Source: an uncultured Clostridium sp.
GTDB lineage: Bacteria > Bacillota > Clostridia > Clostridiales > Clostridiaceae
Assembly: GCA_946575275.1 (NCBI GenBank)
Contig: CAMNZV010000007.1
Location: forward strand, 1-19,563
DNA: 19,563 bases
Direction of reading: 5' to 3'
A program made the position numbers and the translations under genes. Shown in pieces: positions 16,122-19,563 of the stretch. Each line of letters starts with the position of its first letter. Position 1 is the first letter of the stretch. The notes below the pieces were generated by a model. The model was not told the DNA's origin. It did no database searches and saw only the letters and a list, made by a program, of their open reading frames with translations.

Positions 16122-16310
16122 TTATTCACAAGTTATTGCAGTTACAGGGCAGCTTGTTTCTGCCTCCTTTGCTGTATCTTCAGCTGTTGATGGAACTTCC
16201 TCTACCTTAGCATAGGCTTTTCCTTCATCATTAAGTTCAAATACCTCTTCACAAATTGATGGACATAGTCCACAACCTATACATGTATCTTGATCTACTT
16301 TTGCTTTCAT
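16122..16310 (-). CDS. Ferredoxin, single [4Fe-4S]
   Basis: This is a 62-residue soluble electron carrier. The cluster ligands are Cys10, Cys13 and Cys16 in CIGCGLC and Cys54 in SCPVTAI, the pattern of mono-cluster ferredoxins such as that of Thermotoga maritima. Cys20 is kept, but no Cys occupies the position of its disulfide partner; a further Cys61 is next to the C-terminus. The acidic overall charge fits a ferredoxin. The ATG at 16308-16310 has AAGGGTGA six bases upstream. That site is also the 3' arm of a hairpin with the mrp end. It is the last gene of the lgt-lipoprotein-mrp-ferredoxin group, probably with its own promoter in the hairpin loop. The redox partner is not indicated by the sequence. 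Confidence 0.93.
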   Translation of the reverse strand: MKAKVDQDTCIGCGLCPSICEEVFELNDEGKAYAKVEEVPSTAEDTAKEAETSCPVTAITCE

Positions 16311-16320
16311 AATTATTCAC

Positions 16321-16368
16321 CCTTCCTATTAATAATATTGACATTTATATTATGTTCAATAGGAAGGT
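16321..16368. promoter_or_regulatory. Hairpin covering the ferredoxin ribosome binding site, with a candidate promoter in its loop
   Basis: CCTTCCTATT (16321-16330) and AATAGGAAGG (16359-16368) form a perfect 10-base inverted repeat. On the minus strand the downstream arm contains the GGAAGG of the ferredoxin binding site. Between the arms, TTGAAC (minus strand of 16354-16359) and TATTAT (16332-16337) are 16 bases apart and could start a transcript near 16325. On the plus strand the hairpin is followed by TTTTTT and resembles a terminator. Confidence 0.6.
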
Positions 16369-16374
16369 TTTTTA

Positions 16375-17211
16375 TTAATATAAACCTTCAAATATTAAAG
16401 AATATAATGAATTATTTTTTGAATATTGCTCTGCACATCCATTTTCTAAGGCTTCAGTGAATTCTAAATCTATTGGAAGTTCACCAATTAAAGGAATTCC
16501 TAAGTATTCAGCCTGTTCCTCTGCTGATTTTTTACTAAATACATTAAGCTTTTTACTACAACCATCACAAATAATATATGACATATTTTCAACTACACCT
16601 TTAATATTAACTCCAATTTTATCAGCCATAATAACAACCTTTTTAACAATCATAGATACCATGTCCTGTGGTGTTGATACTATAATTAAATCTTTAATTG
16701 GAAATTGCTGCATTACTGTTAGTGCAACATCCCCAGTTCCAGGCGGCATATCAATTAATAAGTAATCTAAATCTCCCCATTCTGTATCTACATACATTTG
16801 GTTTAATACTCCAGTTATTACAGGTCCTCTCCATATTACAGGTTCATCCTCAATTTTAGTAATTAAATTTAATGACATTACCTTAATTCCACTTTCAGTA
16901 ATAACCGGTTTAAATTTTACATTATCTTCATCTATAGGCTCAATTACAGCTCTCTTTTCATTTATCCCAAAAAATCTTGGCATAGAGGGTCCTGTAATAT
17001 CTGCATCTAACACACCTACTGTATATCCTTCTTTATTTAAAATAGATGCCATTACCCCTGTAATAGTTGATTTCCCAACGCCACCCTTACCACTAATAAC
17101 TCCAATTATATTTTTTATTTTCCCGTGCTTTGGTAAAACCTTCACACTACAAGTACTTTCACCTTTAGTTTTACATGTATCTTTACTTGCACAATTGTCA
17201 CAACTACTCAT
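16375..17211 (-). CDS. mrp: Mrp/NBP35-family ATP-binding protein (Fe-S cluster carrier)
   Basis: This is a 278-residue cytosolic P-loop NTPase of the group that carries or inserts Fe-S clusters. The Cys-rich N-terminus has Cys4, Cys7, Cys13 and Cys21, as in NBP35-type proteins. The deviant Walker A GKGGVGKST spans 41-49. VLDADITGPSMPRFFG (67-82) and LLIDMPPGTGDVALT (151-165) are strong family signatures. The bridging-cluster CxxC is Cys215-Cys218 in YIICDGCSKK. The ATG has AAGGAG six bases upstream. It starts 15 bases after the stop of the lipoprotein gene, so it is probably co-transcribed with lgt. A ferredoxin gene follows downstream. A role in maturing that ferredoxin or the Fe-S enzymes nearby (NrdG, hydratase) is possible but not shown. 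Confidence 0.93.
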   Translation of the reverse strand: MSSCDNCASKDTCKTKGESTCSVKVLPKHGKIKNIIGVISGKGGVGKSTITGVMASILNKEGYTVGVLDADITGPSMPRFFGINEKRAVIEPIDEDNVKFKPVITESGIKVMSLNLITKIEDEPVIWRGPVITGVLNQMYVDTEWGDLDYLLIDMPPGTGDVALTVMQQFPIKDLIIVSTPQDMVSMIVKKVVIMADKIGVNIKGVVENMSYIICDGCSKKLNVFSKKSAEEQAEYLGIPLIGELPIDLEFTEALENGCAEQYSKNNSLYSLIFEGLY

Positions 17212-17226
17212 TTTTATCTCCTTATA

Positions 17227-18060
17227 TTACCATTTTGATGGCTTTTTATTTGGTTCACTTATTGTAAAATTCCACTTTTTATACTCGTATTTACATTGAA
17301 TATAATATGTTTCATATACCTTATTAACTCTATCATCTACATTTATAGTAGTTTTAAATACATTGCTACTGTATCCCTTATTCTTAACTGTAATTATAGT
17401 ATTAAAATCCTCAGAATTATTATTAATTAATTGGGTACCACTAATTGTATTATCAATATCTTTTTTAAAACTTTCAAGATCTACAGAAAACATGTATTTC
17501 AAACAGTCTACATCCCCTGCAATATCAATTCCCACCTTATTATTTGAGTTACTTAAAATATCTTTTTTCATTTCAAGAATTTTTAGTATAGAATCATAAT
17601 AAACCCCTTCAAAATCTCTTGGTTTACGAACAAAGGATAGATTTTGAAGTATTGTTTCATCTAAATTATTAGAAATCTTATAGGAATTACTATCATCATA
17701 AAAATTTCCAACACCTTTTTCATCAAGGTATACTACATAATTATATTTTTTAACATCATCACCCATGTGTACTTCAAAAATATAATCAGTATCTAATGAT
17801 GTCTTTTCAGTACATAAATTACCTTTTTTTAATATATTATATATATCATCAATTGCATTAGTATCAGTAACAACAAAACTAAAACCAGAATCTCTAGCGC
17901 TTTGAATTATAATCTTATCTATTTTATTTTCTTTTATGTAGTCAAAATCATCATTATGAAAACCAAGTTTAACTAATCCATCATCAATTAATGCACATCC
18001 TGTAAATGAGGTTATTAATGATAACAATACACCAAATAGTATAATCCTAGTTTTCTTCAA
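17227..18060 (-). CDS. Predicted lipoprotein of unknown function
   Basis: I do not recognise the family. The frame extends to 18111, but the residues before 18060 include codons read in another frame as the end of lgt. They give no signal sequence at the N-terminus. TTG at 18058-18060 has GGGAAGGGG eight bases upstream and opens a clean lipoprotein signal: MKKTRIILFGVLLSLITSFT followed by Gly-Cys22. The 277-residue product would be exported and anchored on the outer face of the membrane. The mature part is Asp/Asn/Lys-rich, with no membrane segment. It looks like two alpha/beta halves (about 40-140 and 160-270), the first with DKIIIQSARDSGFSFVVTD. The TTG lies within lgt, overlapping it by 14 bases, which suggests translational coupling; mrp follows 15 bases downstream. 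Confidence 0.75.
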   Translation of the reverse strand: MKKTRIILFGVLLSLITSFTGCALIDDGLVKLGFHNDDFDYIKENKIDKIIIQSARDSGFSFVVTDTNAIDDIYNILKKGNLCTEKTSLDTDYIFEVHMGDDVKKYNYVVYLDEKGVGNFYDDSNSYKISNNLDETILQNLSFVRKPRDFEGVYYDSILKILEMKKDILSNSNNKVGIDIAGDVDCLKYMFSVDLESFKKDIDNTISGTQLINNNSEDFNTIITVKNKGYSSNVFKTTINVDDRVNKVYETYYIQCKYEYKKWNFTISEPNKKPSKW

Positions 18061-18817
18061 CCTGACTACCCCTTCCCTTGAAATTTTTAATATTAAATAA
18101 TACCAATCCAAATATTAGTATAAATATAGAAATAAATTGTGATGTTGATAATACTCCAATACCACCTCTTGGATCATTTCTTAAAAACTCTACTAAAAAC
18201 CTTCCAATACTATAAATAATAAGGTATAATCCTACTACCTTACCATTTTTCTTTTTCTTCTTTGCATATGCAAACAATATAAAAGCTAATATAAAATCAA
18301 AAATAGAAGAATATATTTGTGTAGGATGAATATGTATACCTGATGGTGCTAGTGAGTCCTCTGGAAATACAACACCAATAGAAAGATTAGTTTCTGCCCC
18401 ATAGCAGCAGCCTGCAAAAAAACATCCTATTCTACCAAAACCTTGTGCAAGTGCAACATTTGGTATAATTAAATCTAATATCTCAAGAACATTCCATTTC
18501 TTAATTTTAGAATAAATTATTGCACCAATAGCTCCACCAATAATTGCTCCATAGATAACAAATCCATTACCAAAATCCAATAATAATGATGGGTCCTTAA
18601 TAATACTTTTTATTTCTACTATATAATATAATAATTTCCCACCTATAACTCCAGAAATAACAGCTATTATTATTAAATTAAAAATATGATCTTCGTTATA
18701 ATTCTTTTTTTTAGCTGTTTTCATAAGAATAATACTGGCAACTACTATTCCAATTGCTATTAATAATCCATAACTATAAAACTCAATTCCAAAAACCTCA
18801 AATAAAACCTTTTTCAT
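18047..18817 (-). CDS. lgt: Prolipoprotein diacylglyceryl transferase
   Basis: Lgt transfers diacylglycerol from phosphatidylglycerol to the lipobox Cys of prolipoproteins in the cytoplasmic membrane, the first step of lipoprotein maturation. I start at the ATG 18815-18817, which follows GGAGG by five bases, giving 256 residues, normal for a Gram-positive Lgt. About seven hydrophobic helices are evident. The signature GRIGCFFAGCCYG (128-140) contains the conserved Arg. HPTQIYSS (164-171) and RFLVEFLRND (206-215) are the other family motifs. A good promoter and a perfect dyad lie upstream. The 3' end overlaps a lipoprotein gene by 14 bases. The two further lipoproteins inferred in the window (at 4203 and 17227) would be its substrates. 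Confidence 0.95.
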   Translation of the reverse strand: MKKVLFEVFGIEFYSYGLLIAIGIVVASIILMKTAKKKNYNEDHIFNLIIIAVISGVIGGKLLYYIVEIKSIIKDPSLLLDFGNGFVIYGAIIGGAIGAIIYSKIKKWNVLEILDLIIPNVALAQGFGRIGCFFAGCCYGAETNLSIGVVFPEDSLAPSGIHIHPTQIYSSIFDFILAFILFAYAKKKKKNGKVVGLYLIIYSIGRFLVEFLRNDPRGGIGVLSTSQFISIFILIFGLVLFNIKNFKGRGSQVEEN

Positions 18818-18852
18818 TAAAACCTCCAATATAAATGTATTTTATTAATCAG

Positions 18853-18890
18853 TTGTTACAACAATTAACTAATATTAACTGTTGTAACAA
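18853..18890. repeat. Perfect dyad in the lgt leader (possible operator or RNA hairpin)
   Basis: TTGTTACAACA (18853-18863) and TGTTGTAACAA (18880-18890) are perfect 11-base inverted arms around a 16-base loop. Each arm also contains a near-palindrome of the GTTGT/ACAAC type. On the minus strand it begins about nine bases after the expected lgt transcript start. There is no T-tract on the minus strand, so a terminator for the upstream gene is less likely than an operator or leader structure. Confidence 0.6.
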
Positions 18891-18905
18891 TCCTAATTTG
18901 ACTTA

Positions 18906-18934
18906 ATTATAATACTTTAGCCCTATCCTTGCAA
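18906..18934 (-). promoter_or_regulatory. Promoter of the lgt operon
   Basis: TTGCAA (18929-18934) and a perfect TATAAT (18906-18911, minus strand) are exactly 17 bases apart, seven bases beyond the stop of the upstream gene. The expected start is near 18899. Confidence 0.75.
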
Positions 18935-18940
18935 TTAATA

Positions 18941-19563
18941 TTACTTAGTTGGAACTACAACTGTTGAATTTTTATAATCATAGAACATTAACCAAAATCC
19001 ATCCTCATCATTATCTCCACTTTCCATCCAAGTAACAAATCCTGTTTTACCTGCATAAGGTTGATCAGTTATGTCCTTTGACCCAGGAATTCCATAAACT
19101 ATATATTTTAATTCACCTGATTCATCGCATTTATAACCTAATAAAAAATAACCTTTCACCTTAAAATATGGGTAATAATTAATCATAGGATAATATGCAA
19201 TTGTGTATTTGTTATAATCTGATGTATCCATCATATCCTCTAGGGAATCAACATTTACCTTATACCATTTGCAAAATTTAATATCCTTGAATTTATTTGT
19301 TATGGGTTCAAAATCCTTGGCTACAGTTCCAAAAAATTCACCAATACATCCTCTCATATTAAAATTATATGGATCTAACTCCTTAACTTCTTCAATTCTA
19401 TTTTCATATTCATTATAATCTATATATTTCTTACATTGATGATCATCATTTTTTTCTTTATGGCTATCCTTGTAAGTTTCATCATCTTCTACTTCACTGC
19501 ATTTAATCTCTTTTTTCTCCACTATTTCCTTATCCTTTTTATCTTCCTTTTTATCTTCCTTTT
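18941..19563 (-). CDS. Conserved hypothetical protein, C-terminal part only
   Basis: The frame stays open to the window edge, so this is the last 206 residues of a longer protein. The GTG at 19520-19522 is probably an internal Val and not the start. The visible part begins with a Lys/Asp/Glu-rich linker in which KEDK repeats in tandem, encoded by 12-base repeats (about 19536-19563), and continues charged to about 19410. A globular C-terminal domain follows, rich in aromatics. It has MRGCIGEFFG, YPMINYYPYFKVKGYF, GELKYIVYGIPGS, DQPYAGKTGFVTW and GFWLMFYDYKNSTVVVP. The GIPG...TGFVTW...GFWLMFYD pattern looks like a conserved domain, but I cannot name it. No signal or membrane segment is seen. 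The stop lies seven bases before the lgt -35 box. Function unknown. Confidence 0.7.
   Translation of the reverse strand, partial: KEDKKEDKKDKEIVEKKEIKCSEVEDDETYKDSHKEKNDDHQCKKYIDYNEYENRIEEVKELDPYNFNMRGCIGEFFGTVAKDFEPITNKFKDIKFCKWYKVNVDSLEDMMDTSDYNKYTIAYYPMINYYPYFKVKGYFLLGYKCDESGELKYIVYGIPGSKDITDQPYAGKTGFVTWMESGDNDEDGFWLMFYDYKNSTVVVPTK

Noticed and set aside
16457..16765. Plus-strand open frame within mrp
   Set aside because: Opposite conserved Mrp motifs, no binding site; shadow frame.
17363..17599. Plus-strand open frame within the lipoprotein gene
   Set aside because: Antisense to a gene with a good start and signal peptide; no support.
18061..18111. Longer N-terminus for the lipoprotein after lgt
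   Set aside because: It adds residues in front of a clear signal peptide and is antiphase coding of the lgt end; TTG at 18060 fits better.
19520..19522. GTG as the start of the last minus-strand gene
   Set aside because: The frame remains open to the window edge with the same Lys/Asp/Glu composition and KEDK repeats, and no binding site precedes the GTG. It is more likely internal.
19523..19563. Tandem repeats at the window end as a CRISPR or intergenic repeat array
   Set aside because: The 12-base units have no spacers and keep the reading frame as a KEDK protein repeat.
1..19563. A mobile island, phage or defence system
   Set aside because: No integrase, transposase, att-like flanking repeats, toxin-antitoxin or nuclease genes are visible; the genes are mostly core metabolism with even base composition.

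Overview
The window is AT-rich throughout. It carries strong AGGAGG-type ribosome binding sites, a T-box-controlled asnS, an oxygen-sensitive class III ribonucleotide reductase and a small 4Fe-4S ferredoxin. Together these point to an anaerobic, low-GC Firmicute, most likely a Clostridium sensu stricto or close relative (inference). No phage, insertion sequence, CRISPR array, rRNA or tRNA gene was seen. The region looks like ordinary chromosome with several unusual regulatory and operon arrangements.

Layout. 1-840: the 3' part of a plus-strand purine nucleoside phosphorylase gene and a two-way terminator. 845-2321, minus strand: a pair of overlapping YcxB-like membrane proteins, the upstream one apparently frameshifted, then a separate 81-aa charged protein. 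2400-4134, plus strand: T-box leader, asnS and terminator. 4158-6015, plus strand: a lipoprotein with a DUF885 metallopeptidase-like domain. 6022-11473, minus strand, read right to left: a NifV/Re-citrate-synthase-type enzyme, an aconitase-superfamily hydratase, a terminator, a DUF815 ATPase and nrdG. 11655-13873, minus strand: nrdD with its own promoter and a likely NrdR box. 13985-16110, plus strand: degV, a PadR-type regulator and thiT in one tight operon behind a promoter covered by repeated TATCA-N4-TGATA palindromes. 16122-18934, minus strand: lgt, a lipoprotein, an Mrp/NBP35 ATPase and a ferredoxin. 18941-19563, minus strand: the C-terminal part of a conserved protein of unknown function, cut by the window edge.

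How the genes work together. The NifV-like enzyme and hydratase probably carry out consecutive steps (citrate or homocitrate formation, then isomerisation), possibly the oxidised-side route to 2-oxoglutarate in an anaerobe. NrdD and its activase NrdG make deoxynucleotides without oxygen but sit in different transcription units. Mrp and ferredoxin are both Fe-S proteins. lgt overlaps the gene of a lipoprotein that Lgt would modify. The degV-padR-thiT operon joins a fatty-acid-binding-type protein, a regulator and the thiamine-specific ECF subunit. It has no recognisable TPP riboswitch and carries what looks like its own operator array.

The observations most worth a second look are the operator array and operon at 13985-16059, the frameshift with a conserved N-terminus at 1904-1954, the hydratase/(homo)citrate synthase pair, the detached nrdG, and the ferredoxin hairpin that holds both a promoter and a ribosome binding site.
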